Source: JACMOY01 sp038322575 (GTDB taxonomy: Bacteria > Actinomycetota > Actinomycetes > Actinomycetales > Angustibacteraceae). From it: 25,795 nt of DNA. Position 1 is the first letter of the stretch, and every line of letters starts with the position of its first letter. The translations under genes and the position numbers were made by a program. The notes beneath the pieces were generated by a model. It saw nothing but the letters and a program-made list of their open reading frames with translations, was not told the origin of the DNA and made no database searches. The stretch lies in assembly GCA_038322575.1 (NCBI GenBank), contig JBBQGB010000048.1, forward strand, positions 1 through 25,795. The letters run 5' to 3'. Shown here in pieces: positions 16,328 to 23,845 of this stretch.

Positions 16328-17353
16328 TCACAGGTCGGTCGCCGATCCGCTGCGCGAGCGGCCCACGAAGATCGCCGCCACGGTGTTGACCACGAGCGTG
16401 ATCAGGAAGAGCACGAAGCCGGCGGTGAGCAGCGCGGACAGCTGCGCCGACGTCGCCTCGCCGAAGCGCCCAGCGATCAGCGCGGACACCGTCTCGGTGC
16501 CCACCTCGAGGGGGCGCACCTTGAGGTCGAAGTCCGGCGAGATGATCAGGACGACGGCGATGGTCTCGCCGAGGGCCCGACCCAGCGCGAGCATGGTGCC
16601 GCCGATGATGCCGCCCTGGCCGAACGGGATGACGACGGTGCGGATCGCACCCCACTGCGTGCCGCCCAGGGCCAGCGCCGCCTCGCGCTCGCCGGCCGGT
16701 GCCTGGGCGAACACCCCGCGCATCACGGCGCAGGCCATCGGCAGGATCATCATCGCGACCGGGAACGAGGCGATGAAGACGGACGACGTGAACCGGGTCT
16801 GCGCCCACAGCGCCGCCGTCGGGTCGGTGTCGACGTGGAAGAACGGCACCCACCCCGCGTACTCGGTGAGCCACCGGGCGATGTTCTTGGCGTGCGGCTG
16901 GATGAGGAAGAAGCCCCACAGCCCCCACACGATGCTCGGGATCGCGGCCATCAGGTCGATCAGCGAGACCAGGCCGGAGCGCAGCCGCCCGGGCGCGTAC
17001 TCGGTGATGAACAGCGCGGTGCCCAGGGCCAGCGGGAACGCCATGGCCAGCGCGAGCAGCGCCACCTGGAGCGTCCCGAGCAGGGTCGAGCTGATCCCGA
17101 TGACGTCGTTCTCGGGGCGCCACTGGTTCTCGGTGAAGAACCCCAACCCGTACCGCTGCAGCGTGGGGATCGACTGGTAGCCCAGGAACAGGCCGATGGC
17201 CCCGGTGATGACCAGGACGAGGACGCCGATGACGGTCGTCCCGCGCCGGAACACCTGGTCACCGGTGGTGAACCCGGGCGAGACGACCCGGGGACGGTCC
17301 TGCACCAGGGGCGGGTCGCCGTCCGGCGGGGCCTCGGGCAGCAGCGTGGTCAC
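16328..17353 (-). CDS. pstC: Phosphate ABC transporter permease PstC
   Basis: The partner channel subunit of PstA. From the GTG at 17353 (VTTLLPEAPPDG) the protein is 341 residues with about six membrane helices. PstC hallmarks include the periplasmic-side segment FFTENQWRPENDVIGI, the AIPSIVWGLWGFF helix and the EAA loop EAALALGGTQWGAIRTVVIP with GRALGETIAV after it. The start overlaps the pstB stop as GTGA. The same frame runs open to 18091, but that stretch is the wrong frame of pstB, so the later start is correct. Confidence 0.94.
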   Translation of the reverse strand: MTTLLPEAPPDGDPPLVQDRPRVVSPGFTTGDQVFRRGTTVIGVLVLVITGAIGLFLGYQSIPTLQRYGLGFFTENQWRPENDVIGISSTLLGTLQVALLALAMAFPLALGTALFITEYAPGRLRSGLVSLIDLMAAIPSIVWGLWGFFLIQPHAKNIARWLTEYAGWVPFFHVDTDPTAALWAQTRFTSSVFIASFPVAMMILPMACAVMRGVFAQAPAGEREAALALGGTQWGAIRTVVIPFGQGGIIGGTMLALGRALGETIAVVLIISPDFDLKVRPLEVGTETVSALIAGRFGEATSAQLSALLTAGFVLFLITLVVNTVAAIFVGRSRSGSATDL

Positions 17354-18183
17354 CCGAACCGGCCGTTCACGTAGTCCGAGGTGCGCGGGTCGACCGGCGA
17401 GCCGAACACCTGCGCGGTGTCGCCGGCCTCGACGATCACCCCCGGCGTGCCCTGCTCGGCCAGGAAGAAGGCGCACCGCTGCGAGACCCGGGCGGCCTGC
17501 TGCATGTTGTGCGTGACGATGACGATCGTGACCTGGTCGCGCAGCTCGTGGATCGTCTCCTCGATGCGCCGGGTGGACGTCGGGTCCAGCGCGCTGCACG
17601 GCTCGTCCATCAGCAGGACGTCGGGCCGCACCGCGAGCGAGCGGGCGATGCACAGGCGCTGCTGCTGGCCACCGGACAGCGCCCCGCCGAGGTCGCCGAG
17701 CCGGTCCTTGACCTCGTTCCACAGGCCGCCGCGGCGCAGGCACTCCTCGACCAGGTCGGCCTTCTCGGACCGGCTCACGCGGCGTCCGGTCAGCTTGAGC
17801 CCGGCCGTCACGTTGTCCTCGATCGACAGCGTCGGGAACGGGTTCGGCTTCTGGAACACCATGCCGATGCGCTGGCGCACCGAGGTGATGCGCAGCGTCG
17901 GTGAGTAGATGTCGTCGCCGTCCAGCAGCACCTCGCCGGCCAGAGCCGCGACCGGGTTGGTCTCGTGCATCCGGTTGAGGATGCGCAGGAAGGTGGACTT
18001 GCCGCAGCCGGAGGGGCCGATCAGCGCCGTCACGGTCGCGGGTTCCATCCGCAGGCTCACCCGGTCGAGGACCTTGGCGCTGCCGAACCACGCCGAGACG
18101 TCCAGGGCCTCCAGGTCCGAGCCGCCGCGCGGGACCTCGGCGACCGCCGCTTCGCCGAAGACGTCGTCCAACGTGCTGGTCAC
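17350..18183 (-). CDS. pstB: Phosphate ABC transporter ATPase PstB
   Basis: The cytoplasmic ATPase that powers phosphate uptake. From the GTG at 18183 it is 277 residues. Walker A is GPSGCGKST at 56-64, the Q-loop lies in MVFQKPNPFP, the signature LSGGQQQR is at 169-176, Walker B LLMDEP with CSALDP is at 190-201, and the switch His is in VTHNMQQA. NRMHETNP after Walker A is a PstB trademark. A GAGGTGA ribosome site precedes the GTG, which overlaps the stop of the small upstream gene as GTGA. The pst order here is B-C-A-S, not the common S-C-A-B. Confidence 0.95.
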   Translation of the reverse strand: MTSTLDDVFGEAAVAEVPRGGSDLEALDVSAWFGSAKVLDRVSLRMEPATVTALIGPSGCGKSTFLRILNRMHETNPVAALAGEVLLDGDDIYSPTLRITSVRQRIGMVFQKPNPFPTLSIEDNVTAGLKLTGRRVSRSEKADLVEECLRRGGLWNEVKDRLGDLGGALSGGQQQRLCIARSLAVRPDVLLMDEPCSALDPTSTRRIEETIHELRDQVTIVIVTHNMQQAARVSQRCAFFLAEQGTPGVIVEAGDTAQVFGSPVDPRTSDYVNGRFG

Positions 18184-18659
18184 GTGCTCACCTCGTAGTC
18201 CGGGAGGGGCGTGGAACGCGGGCGTCGCGGGGCCGGGAGCACCACGACGGCGGTGGGGAACCACTCGCTGAACTGCGCGAGGCTGTAGGCGCACTCGCGC
18301 TGGCGCTGGTAGCGACGGCTGGAGGAGACCAGCCACTCGTCGTCCAGCAGGATCCGCCACGACCAGCCGACGCCGGCGTGGTGGACGATCCGGGTGATGC
18401 CGGCGGCCAGCCCGGTCTGGGCGACCTCGACGGCGTCCAGGGCCGCCGCCGTGCTGGCCAGCCCGGCCGCTGCCCGCCCCAGCTCACGGTTGTTGGCCCC
18501 GAGCGCCCGCCAGCCGACCAGTCCGTTGCCGCGCGACCGGCTCGCCGCGCGCGGCGCCGTGATCCGCTGGCGCGGGGTGGTGCTCGTGTCGACCAGCCCC
18601 GGGGATGAGGGCGCAGCGGCGATCCAGGGGAACAGCACGACGCGGGCGGGCGTGGACAT
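18180..18659 (-). CDS. Small unknown protein leading the pst operon, possibly DUF1508/YegP-like
   Basis: A 159-residue soluble protein with no signal peptide or membrane helix. Two short similar segments can be seen: WRALGANNRELGRAAAGL at about 69-86, and WSWRILLDDEWLVSSSRRYQ further on, followed by RQRECAYSLAQF. This recalls the small repeated DUF1508/YegP fold (W-x-x..., charged turn, S-x-x-Y), but the match is by eye only. The ATG at 18659 has a strong GGAGGGG ribosome site. It overlaps pstB by 4 bases as the first gene of the operon, so a role in control or assembly of the transporter is possible. It is not a PhoU protein; no PhoU is visible in the window. Confidence 0.7.
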   Translation of the reverse strand: MSTPARVVLFPWIAAAPSSPGLVDTSTTPRQRITAPRAASRSRGNGLVGWRALGANNRELGRAAAGLASTAAALDAVEVAQTGLAAGITRIVHHAGVGWSWRILLDDEWLVSSSRRYQRQRECAYSLAQFSEWFPTAVVVLPAPRRPRSTPLPDYEVST

Positions 18660-18710
18660 GCGTGCTCCCCTCCGGCGGGCTCGGTTGGTGAGCCGCCGAA
18701 CGCGGGTCAC

Positions 18711-18782
18711 GGGTGAACCTTCCTGAAGGGGCACGAAGGAGGGCCCACGGGCACGCGAACGCCAGACGTGACGCCGATGAAC
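18711..18782 (-). promoter_or_regulatory. Candidate Pho-box region upstream of the pst operon
   Basis: At 18750-18782, on the minus strand, three 11-base units can be read, the first starting GTTCATCGGCG and the third GTTCGCG. A separate perfect GTTCACCC lies at 18711-18718. Actinobacterial PhoP boxes are 11-bp direct repeats starting GTTCACC and commonly control pst. The main site is 91-123 bases upstream of the first start codon. The middle unit is poor, so the call is tentative. Confidence 0.38.
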
Positions 18783-18829
18783 GAACGGTCGACTTGCGAC
18801 AACTGCGACACGGGGGTGTCACCGGCGCG

Positions 18830-18873
18830 GACGACGAAGGGCCCGGTCCGCGTGGACCGGGCCCCTCGTCGTC
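18830..18873 (-). terminator. Terminator after the frc operon
   Basis: Bases 18830-18849 pair with 18854-18873: 19 of 20 positions match, with a 4-base loop. It lies 8 bases past the stop codon at 18881 of the sugar ATPase gene. It separates the sugar operon from the pst promoter region. Confidence 0.88.
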
Positions 18874-18880
18874 GCTGTCG

Positions 18881-19717
18881 TCAGGCGGTGGCGCCTGCCG
18901 AGCCGGGAGTGTCCTTCAGCGTCATGGCGCCGGTCATGATCCCGACGCCCTCGGTCATGGTGTGGCTGCGCGGGGTGATGACGCCCGCGCGTCCGCCGAG
19001 CCGCTGGATGTGGATGCGGTCGGCGACCTCCCACACCTGGGGCATGTTGTGGCTGATCAGGATGACCGGCAAGCCCTTCTCGCGCAACGACTTGATCATG
19101 TCGAGCACCATGTTCGACTCCTTGACGCCCAGCGCCGCCGTCGGCTCGTCGAGCACCACGACCTTGCTGCCGAACGCCGCGGCGCGAGCCACCGCGACCG
19201 CCTGGCGCTGACCACCCGAGAGCGTCTCGACGGTCTGGGCCATGTTCTGGATCGTCGCGATCCCGAGGCCGCTGACCGCCTCACCGGCGCGCTGTCGCAT
19301 GCCCTTCTTGTCGAGCATCCGCAGCACCGAGCCGAGCGGGCCGGGGCGCCGCTCCTCACGGGCGAGGAACAGGTTGCTGGCGATGTCGAGCGCCGGCGCG
19401 ACGGCGAGCGTCTGGTAGACGGTCTCGATGCCGGCGTCGCGCGCGTCCTGCGGGCGCTTGAACTGCACGGGTTCGCCGTCCAGCGTCAGCTCGCCCGCGT
19501 CGGGCACGACGGCACCGGTCAGGGCCTTGACCAGGGTCGACTTGCCGGCGCCGTTGTCGCCGATGACGGCCAGCACCTCGCCGGGGTACAGGTCGAGGTC
19601 GACGCCGTCCAGGCCGACCACGCGGCCGTAGGTCTTGACCAGACCGCGGGCCGACAGCACCGGACGGCGGGCGTCGGCCACCGCGTTCTGCGTCTGGTCG
19701 CTCACCTGGGTGCTCAT
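18881..19717 (-). CDS. frcA: Sugar ABC transporter ATPase, FrcA-like
   Basis: A single-domain 278-residue ATPase that drives sugar import. Walker A is GDNGAGKST at 53-61, the signature LSGGQRQ is at 166-172, Walker B VVVLDEPTAALG is at 186-197, and the switch His is H223. The unusual TAALGVKES after Walker B and the single ATPase domain, where most ribose-family ATPases have two, are typical of the FrcA (fructose) group. The ATG at 19717 overlaps the permease stop as ATGA. Sugar identity (fructose, ribose, xylose or other) is inferred. Confidence 0.9.
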   Translation of the reverse strand: MSTQVSDQTQNAVADARRPVLSARGLVKTYGRVVGLDGVDLDLYPGEVLAVIGDNGAGKSTLVKALTGAVVPDAGELTLDGEPVQFKRPQDARDAGIETVYQTLAVAPALDIASNLFLAREERRPGPLGSVLRMLDKKGMRQRAGEAVSGLGIATIQNMAQTVETLSGGQRQAVAVARAAAFGSKVVVLDEPTAALGVKESNMVLDMIKSLREKGLPVILISHNMPQVWEVADRIHIQRLGGRAGVITPRSHTMTEGVGIMTGAMTLKDTPGSAGATA

Positions 19718-20742
19718 GCCTTCACCTTCCGGATCCACTGGTCGACCGCGACGGCGAGGATGACCAGGACGCCGACGGTGAGGACGCGGTACTGGTCGTC
19801 GACACCGACGATCGACAGCCCGCTGGTGAACACCTGCACGATGAGCGCACCGAGCAGGGTGCCCAGCACCCCGCCCCGTCCGCCGAACAGGCTGGTGCCA
19901 CCGATCACGACGGCGGTGATGCTGCTCAGGTTGCCGTCGGTGATCGCGTTGGGGGACGCCGTGCCCGAGCGACCGATCTGGATCCACGCCGCGACGCCGT
20001 AGATCAGCCCGGCGACGGCGTACACGCTCAGCAGCACGCGCTTGACCTGGATGCCGGCCAGGCGCGAGGCCTCGGCGTCGTCCCCGACGGCGTACACGTG
20101 CCGCCCCCACGCGGTCTGGCTCAGCGCGAACCCGACCACGACGTACAGCAGCAGCATCACGAGCACGCCGGTGGTGATCTTCAGTGGGCCGATGCTGATG
20201 TTGGTGCCGGTCCACAGCAGCAGGCTCGGCAGGTCGGCGCCCACGATGGCCTGACCGCTGGAGTAGAGCAGCGCCAGTGCGGTGAACACGCTGAGCGTGC
20301 CGAGGGTGACGATGAACGGTGGCAGGTTGAGTCTGGTGACCAGGGTGCCGTTCAGCGCGCCGGCACCGAGGGCGAGGCCCAGGCCGATCACCAGGGCCAG
20401 CACCGCGGGTACCCCGTTCTTGGCGAAGAGCGTGCCCATCACCAGGGTCGACAGGATGGCGATGGCACCCACCGACAGGTCGATGCCCGCGGTCAGGATG
20501 ATCAGTGTCTGGCCGATCGCCAGGGCCGCGATGACCGCGGTCTGCTGCATCAGGATCGAGAGGTTCGCCGGGCGGCCGAACGCCGGCTCGATGGCGGTGA
20601 ACACCACCACGGCCAGCACGAGGATGACGGCCGGGCTGATCGCCGGGTGGGAGTGCAGCAGGTGCTGCACCCGTTGGGCCGGCGACTGCCGGCGACGCGA
20701 GAGCGCTTCTGCCGCGCTCGGTGGGGCGGTGACGGTGGCCAC
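19714..20742 (-). CDS. frcC: Sugar ABC transporter permease, FrcC-like
   Basis: A 342-residue permease of the ribose/fructose type. It has a short Pro/Arg-rich cytoplasmic N-terminus and then about eight to ten membrane helices. Family hallmarks are ILTAGIDLSVGA, NGTLVTRLNLPPFIVTLGT, WGRHVYAVGDDAEASRLAGI and AVVIGGTSLFGGRGGVLGTLLGA. The GTG at 20742 is chosen for the GAGG site 7 bases upstream. It is the second gene of a binding protein-permease-ATPase operon. Confidence 0.92.
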   Translation of the reverse strand: MATVTAPPSAAEALSRRRQSPAQRVQHLLHSHPAISPAVILVLAVVVFTAIEPAFGRPANLSILMQQTAVIAALAIGQTLIILTAGIDLSVGAIAILSTLVMGTLFAKNGVPAVLALVIGLGLALGAGALNGTLVTRLNLPPFIVTLGTLSVFTALALLYSSGQAIVGADLPSLLLWTGTNISIGPLKITTGVLVMLLLYVVVGFALSQTAWGRHVYAVGDDAEASRLAGIQVKRVLLSVYAVAGLIYGVAAWIQIGRSGTASPNAITDGNLSSITAVVIGGTSLFGGRGGVLGTLLGALIVQVFTSGLSIVGVDDQYRVLTVGVLVILAVAVDQWIRKVKA

Positions 20743-20810
20743 GGCTGGACCTCATCTCTGGGTGCGGGCTCCTCGTCGGTGAGGGCCCGGGGCCGGACTG
20801 GGGCGGCGGC

Positions 20811-20846
20811 GGCGGCCCGGCGCGTCGTGTCTAGCACCGGGCCGCC
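20811..20846 (-). other. Hairpin between sugar-binding protein and permease genes
   Basis: Bases 20811-20820 pair perfectly with 20837-20846 (10 bp, 16-base loop). They lie 24 bases past the binding-protein stop in a 127-base gap. Hairpins here in sugar operons often cause partial termination or protect the binding-protein message, so that it is made in excess of the membrane parts. Confidence 0.6.
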
Positions 20847-20869
20847 ACCGTGGGAAGGAGCGGCGTGGG

Positions 20870-21976
20870 TCAGCCCCAGCAGATCTTGCTGCCCTCGTCC
20901 GTGGTGATGCTCGTGACACCGTCGGCCGGCTTGTCGGTCACCAGGGCGACGCCGGTGTTGAAGAAGTCCAGGCCCTCGGACGTCGTGGGCTTGGTGCCGT
21001 CCTTGGCGAACTTGGCGATGGCCTCCATACCGAGGGTGGCCATCTTCAGCGGGTACTGCTGCGAGGTGGCGCCGATCGTGCCGTCCTTGACCGACTTGAT
21101 GCCGGCGCAACCACCGTCGACCGAGCCGATGATCGCCCCGGACTCCTTGCCGGCCGCCTTGAGCGCGGCGTAGGCGCCGTTGGCCGACGGCTCGTTGATC
21201 GTGTAGATCACGTTGATGGCCGGGTTCTTGGCCAGGCACCGCTCCATGGCCGTGCGGCCGCCGTCCTCGGCGCCACCGGTGGGCTCGTTGCACACGATCG
21301 TGTACGACCCGCCCGAGTAGCTCCCCGTCCTGGCCTCGTCGCCGTTCTTCTTGGGGTCCTTGACGTCGATCCCCATGCCGGTGAGGAAGCCCTGGTCGCG
21401 GTTGTAGTCGACCGAGACGATCTTGTCGTTGAACAGGTCGAGCATCGCGATCGTGGCCGGCTTGCCGCCGAGGGTCTTGGCCGCCCACGCGCCGATCAGC
21501 TTGCCGGCCTCGAAGTTGTCGGTGGCGAACGTGATGTCGACCGTGCTGGGCGGGTCGGGCGGGGTGTCGAGGGCGATGACGAACAGACCGGCCTTGCGGG
21601 CCGCCTCGATCGCCGAGTTGACGCCCGGGCCGTTGGGCGTGATCAGGATGCCTTTCTGCCCCTTGGCGACCGCGTTCTCGATCGCGGTGACCTGGCCGGC
21701 CTCGTCGCCGTCCTGCTTGCCCGCGGCGATCGTCAGGTCGACACCGTCCTTGGCCGCGTCGGCCTTGGCGCCCTTCTGCATCGCCACGAAGAACGGGTTG
21801 GTCGAGTCCTTGGTGATCAGCGAGACGCCGACCTTGTCGCCGCCGCCGGCCGCACCGGAGCCGGCCGTGCTGCTGGATCCGCCGCAGGCGGTGAGCAGCA
21901 GGGCGGACGAGGCGGTGAGGACGCCGAGGGTGAGCAGCCCGCGGCGTCGCGCGGATCGTGAGCTGGTGATGCGCAT
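20870..21976 (-). CDS. frcB: Sugar-binding lipoprotein, FrcB-like
   Basis: A 368-residue binding protein of the ribose/LacI-like periplasmic fold. It has an Arg-rich signal and a lipobox LLTAC with Cys31 as the likely lipidated residue, then a flexible Gly/Ser linker. The mature domain starts VGVSLITKDSTNPFF and contains GILITPNGPG, DTPPDPP, TFATDNFEAGKLIGAW, NEPSANGAYAALKAAG and SVDGGCAGI. The end, EGSKICWG, is like fructose-type binding proteins. It is the first gene of the frc operon, behind a clear promoter and a palindromic operator. The exact sugar is inferred. Confidence 0.92.
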   Translation of the reverse strand: MRITSSRSARRRGLLTLGVLTASSALLLTACGGSSSTAGSGAAGGGDKVGVSLITKDSTNPFFVAMQKGAKADAAKDGVDLTIAAGKQDGDEAGQVTAIENAVAKGQKGILITPNGPGVNSAIEAARKAGLFVIALDTPPDPPSTVDITFATDNFEAGKLIGAWAAKTLGGKPATIAMLDLFNDKIVSVDYNRDQGFLTGMGIDVKDPKKNGDEARTGSYSGGSYTIVCNEPTGGAEDGGRTAMERCLAKNPAINVIYTINEPSANGAYAALKAAGKESGAIIGSVDGGCAGIKSVKDGTIGATSQQYPLKMATLGMEAIAKFAKDGTKPTTSEGLDFFNTGVALVTDKPADGVTSITTDEGSKICWG

Positions 21977-22008
21977 GAAGTACGTCCTTCGTCAGGGGCG
22001 CCAAGGCG

Positions 22009-22026
22009 CTCGACAACGTTGTCGAG
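22009..22026. promoter_or_regulatory. Operator O1: 18-bp perfect palindrome for the LacI-type regulator
   Basis: CTCGACAACGTTGTCGAG is a perfect palindrome with the CG centre typical of LacI-family operators. It lies 4 bases downstream of the -10 box of the frc promoter, so a bound repressor would block transcription. Its core, GACAACGTTGTC, recurs with one change at 22090-22099. Confidence 0.85.
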
Positions 22027-22030
22027 GACA

Positions 22031-22059
22031 GTTCTAGCGAACACTTGCGTAGACGTCAA
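22031..22059 (-). promoter_or_regulatory. Promoter of the frc operon
   Basis: On the minus strand, TTGACG (22059-22054) and TAGAAC (22036-22031) are separated by exactly 17 bases, a good housekeeping sigma promoter. The predicted start of transcription falls inside operator O1. Confidence 0.7.
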
Positions 22060-22074
22060 CGGAGTCGGTACAAC
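22045..22074 (+). promoter_or_regulatory. Possible promoter of the LacI-type regulator gene
   Basis: TTGCGT at 22045-22050 and TACAAC at 22069-22074 are 18 bases apart. Transcription would start near 22081, where an in-frame GTG lies, so a leaderless message is possible. It overlaps the divergent frc promoter. Confidence 0.45.
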
Positions 22075-22087
22075 TGTGATGTGAATG

Positions 22088-22101
22088 TGACAACGATGTC
22101 A
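22088..22101. promoter_or_regulatory. Operator O2 overlapping the regulator start codon
   Basis: TGACAACGATGTCA is a 14-bp palindrome with one mismatched pair and differs from the ideal TGACAACGTTGTCA at one base. It shares the core of O1 and overlaps the ATG at 22096, suggesting that the regulator represses itself. Confidence 0.65.
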
Positions 22102-23133
22102 GCCGGCGAGGGGTCCGAGACCGCCCCCCGGCCGACGATGCGCGACGTCGCCGCGCGGGCGGGGGTGAGCTTCAAGACCGTCTCGCGGGTGGTCAACGAC
22201 GAGCCCGGTGTCTCAGCGGGTCTGCGCGTCCGCGTGCAGGAGGCCGCCGAGCAGCTGAACTACCGCCACAACCTGCACGCCAGCAACCTGCGCCGCTCGG
22301 CGCCGCGCACCCTCACGGTCGGCGCGCTGCTGCAGGACGTCGGCAACAGCTTCTCGGCGGGGCTGCTGCGCGCCCTGGAGAACCGGCTGCGCGAGCGCGG
22401 GATCGCCGTCCTCGCAGCGAGCCTGGACGAGGAGCCCGACCGCGAGCGCGCCCTGGTGCGCGAGCTCGTCGCGCGGCGCGTCGACGGCCTGGTGCTCATG
22501 CCCGCCACCAACGACCAGTCGTACCTGGAGTCCGACCGTCGTGCCGGCATGTCGACCGTCTTTGTCGACCGGCTGCCGCACGGCGTCGACGCCGACTCGG
22601 TCACGGTCGACAACGTGGGTGGGGCGCGGCAGGCGACTCGGCACCTGCTCATGCGTGGCCACCGCCGGATCGCGCTGCTCAGCGACCTGGTGGCGATCGA
22701 GACGGGCGGGCAGCGGGTCGCCGGCTTCCGCGAGGCGATGGCCGCGGCGGGCGTGGACCAGCCGGCCGAGCTCGTCCGGCTCGGGCTGCGCTCGTCCGCA
22801 GCGGCGCAGGCCGCACTGACCCGCATGATGGCGCTGCCCGACCCGCCGACAGCGGTGTTCTCGGGCCGCAACGAGCTCAGCATCGGTGCGGTGCGGGCCC
22901 TTCGGGCCGCCGGGGCCGCGCACCGGGTCGCCCTCGTGGGCTTCGACGACTTCCCGCTGGCGGACGTCCTCGAGCCGGCCCTGACCGTCGTGCGGCAGGA
23001 CGTCGCACGGCTCGGCGACGAGGTCGCGCGACTGCTGATGGCCCGGCTGGAGGGCGACACCTCCAGCTCCGTGCACGTGGTGCTCGCGCCGAGCCTCGTC
23101 GTCCGCGGCTCCGGCGAGATCCCGCCCCCCTGA
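22096..23133 (+). CDS. LacI-family transcriptional repressor of the frc operon
   Basis: A 345-residue regulator. The helix-turn-helix lies near residues 12-35 (TMRDVAARAGVSFKTVSRVVN), followed by the hinge (LNYRHNLHASNLRR), which inserts into the operator centre, and a periplasmic-binding-type sugar domain (VGALLQDVGNSF, DGLVLMPA, FVDRLPHG, VDNVGGARQATRHL, HRRIALLSD, VGFDDFPLAD). The neighbouring sugar transporter and two shared palindromes point to local control by the imported sugar. The start is uncertain: ATG at 22096 is given, but GTG at 22087 and 22081 are in frame. None has a good ribosome site, and 22081 fits a leaderless transcript. Confidence 0.93.
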   Translation: MSAGEGSETAPRPTMRDVAARAGVSFKTVSRVVNDEPGVSAGLRVRVQEAAEQLNYRHNLHASNLRRSAPRTLTVGALLQDVGNSFSAGLLRALENRLRERGIAVLAASLDEEPDRERALVRELVARRVDGLVLMPATNDQSYLESDRRAGMSTVFVDRLPHGVDADSVTVDNVGGARQATRHLLMRGHRRIALLSDLVAIETGGQRVAGFREAMAAAGVDQPAELVRLGLRSSAAAQAALTRMMALPDPPTAVFSGRNELSIGAVRALRAAGAAHRVALVGFDDFPLADVLEPALTVVRQDVARLGDEVARLLMARLEGDTSSSVHVVLAPSLVVRGSGEIPPP

Positions 23134-23137
23134 CCCC

Positions 23138-23199
23138 GCACTTGCTTCACCAACTGACGCCCACGCCGCAGACGGGACGACACTTAGCGCAGCAAGTGC
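23138..23199. terminator. Inverted repeat between convergent genes, possible bidirectional terminator
   Basis: GCACTTGCT at 23138-23146 is the exact reverse complement of AGCAAGTGC at 23191-23199. The repeat lies between the stops of the LacI-type gene and cvnD. The 44-base loop makes a simple terminator doubtful, but no better hairpin is seen in this gap. Confidence 0.35.
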
Positions 23200-23212
23200 C
23201 GGGTTGGGCGGG

Positions 23213-23845
23213 TCAGACGGCCTGCAGGCGCTGCATGGCCAGCTGGACGACGGAGATCAGCGTCTGCTTGGTCGCCGCGCGGGTGCGGGCGTCGGTGTAG
23301 AGCATCGGCACGTGGGGGGGGATCGCGAGCGCCTCGCGGACGTCCTCGATCTGGTGCCGCGCGACCCCGTCGAAGCAGTTGACCGCGACGACGAACGGGA
23401 TCTGGCGCGACTCGAAGTAGTCGACCGCGGGGAAGCACTGCTCGAGACGGTCGGTGTCGACCAGGACGACGGCCCCGATCGCGCCCTTGACCATGTCGTC
23501 CCACATGAACAGGAACCGGTCCTGCCCCGGGGTGCCGAACAGGTACAGCCACAGGTTGCCCGGCAGCGAGATGCGGCCGAAGTCCATGGCCACCGTGGTG
23601 GTGGTCTTTCGGTCCGAGACACCGCCCGCGTCGTCGACGCCGAGCGAGTGCTCGGTCATCGCGGCCTCGGTCGACAGCGGCTCGATGTCGCTGATCGACC
23701 CGATGAACGTGGTCTTGCCGACCGCGAAGCCGCCGGCGACGACGATCTTGACGACGGTGGGGGCGGTCTCGGGGTGCGGGTTGACGGCGCCCCGAGCGCC
23801 CGAGGGCACCGGCGGGGGCGCGACGTCAGAGCGAGGAAATGCCAT
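23213..23845 (-). CDS. cvnD: Conservon GTPase CvnD
   Basis: A 210-residue GTP-binding protein of the conservon type, a bacterial small GTPase relative. The P-loop is GGFAVGKTT at 38-46, the G3-type motif is FGTPGQDRF at 103-111, and VNCFD at 155-159 stands where NKxD is usual. It probably switches between GDP and GTP states at the membrane in a complex with CvnB and CvnC. The ATG at 23845 gives the typical start; it overlaps cvnC by 20 bases, so translation is coupled. It is the last gene of the operon, ending convergent to the LacI-type gene. Confidence 0.93.
   Translation of the reverse strand: MAFPRSDVAPPPVPSGARGAVNPHPETAPTVVKIVVAGGFAVGKTTFIGSISDIEPLSTEAAMTEHSLGVDDAGGVSDRKTTTTVAMDFGRISLPGNLWLYLFGTPGQDRFLFMWDDMVKGAIGAVVLVDTDRLEQCFPAVDYFESRQIPFVVAVNCFDGVARHQIEDVREALAIPPHVPMLYTDARTRAATKQTLISVVQLAMQRLQAV

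Noticed and set aside
16328..18091. PstC frame extended upstream to 18091
   Set aside because: The added stretch is an out-of-frame reading of pstB; the GTG at 17353 forms the same GTGA overlap seen at the other junctions.
18881..20755. FrcA frame extended across the permease gene
   Set aside because: The extra sequence is Arg/His/Gly-rich and is the permease gene in another frame.
22045..22095. TTG at 22045 as the LacI-type start
   Set aside because: It gives a basic N-terminal extension unlike the family, and it overlaps promoter elements.
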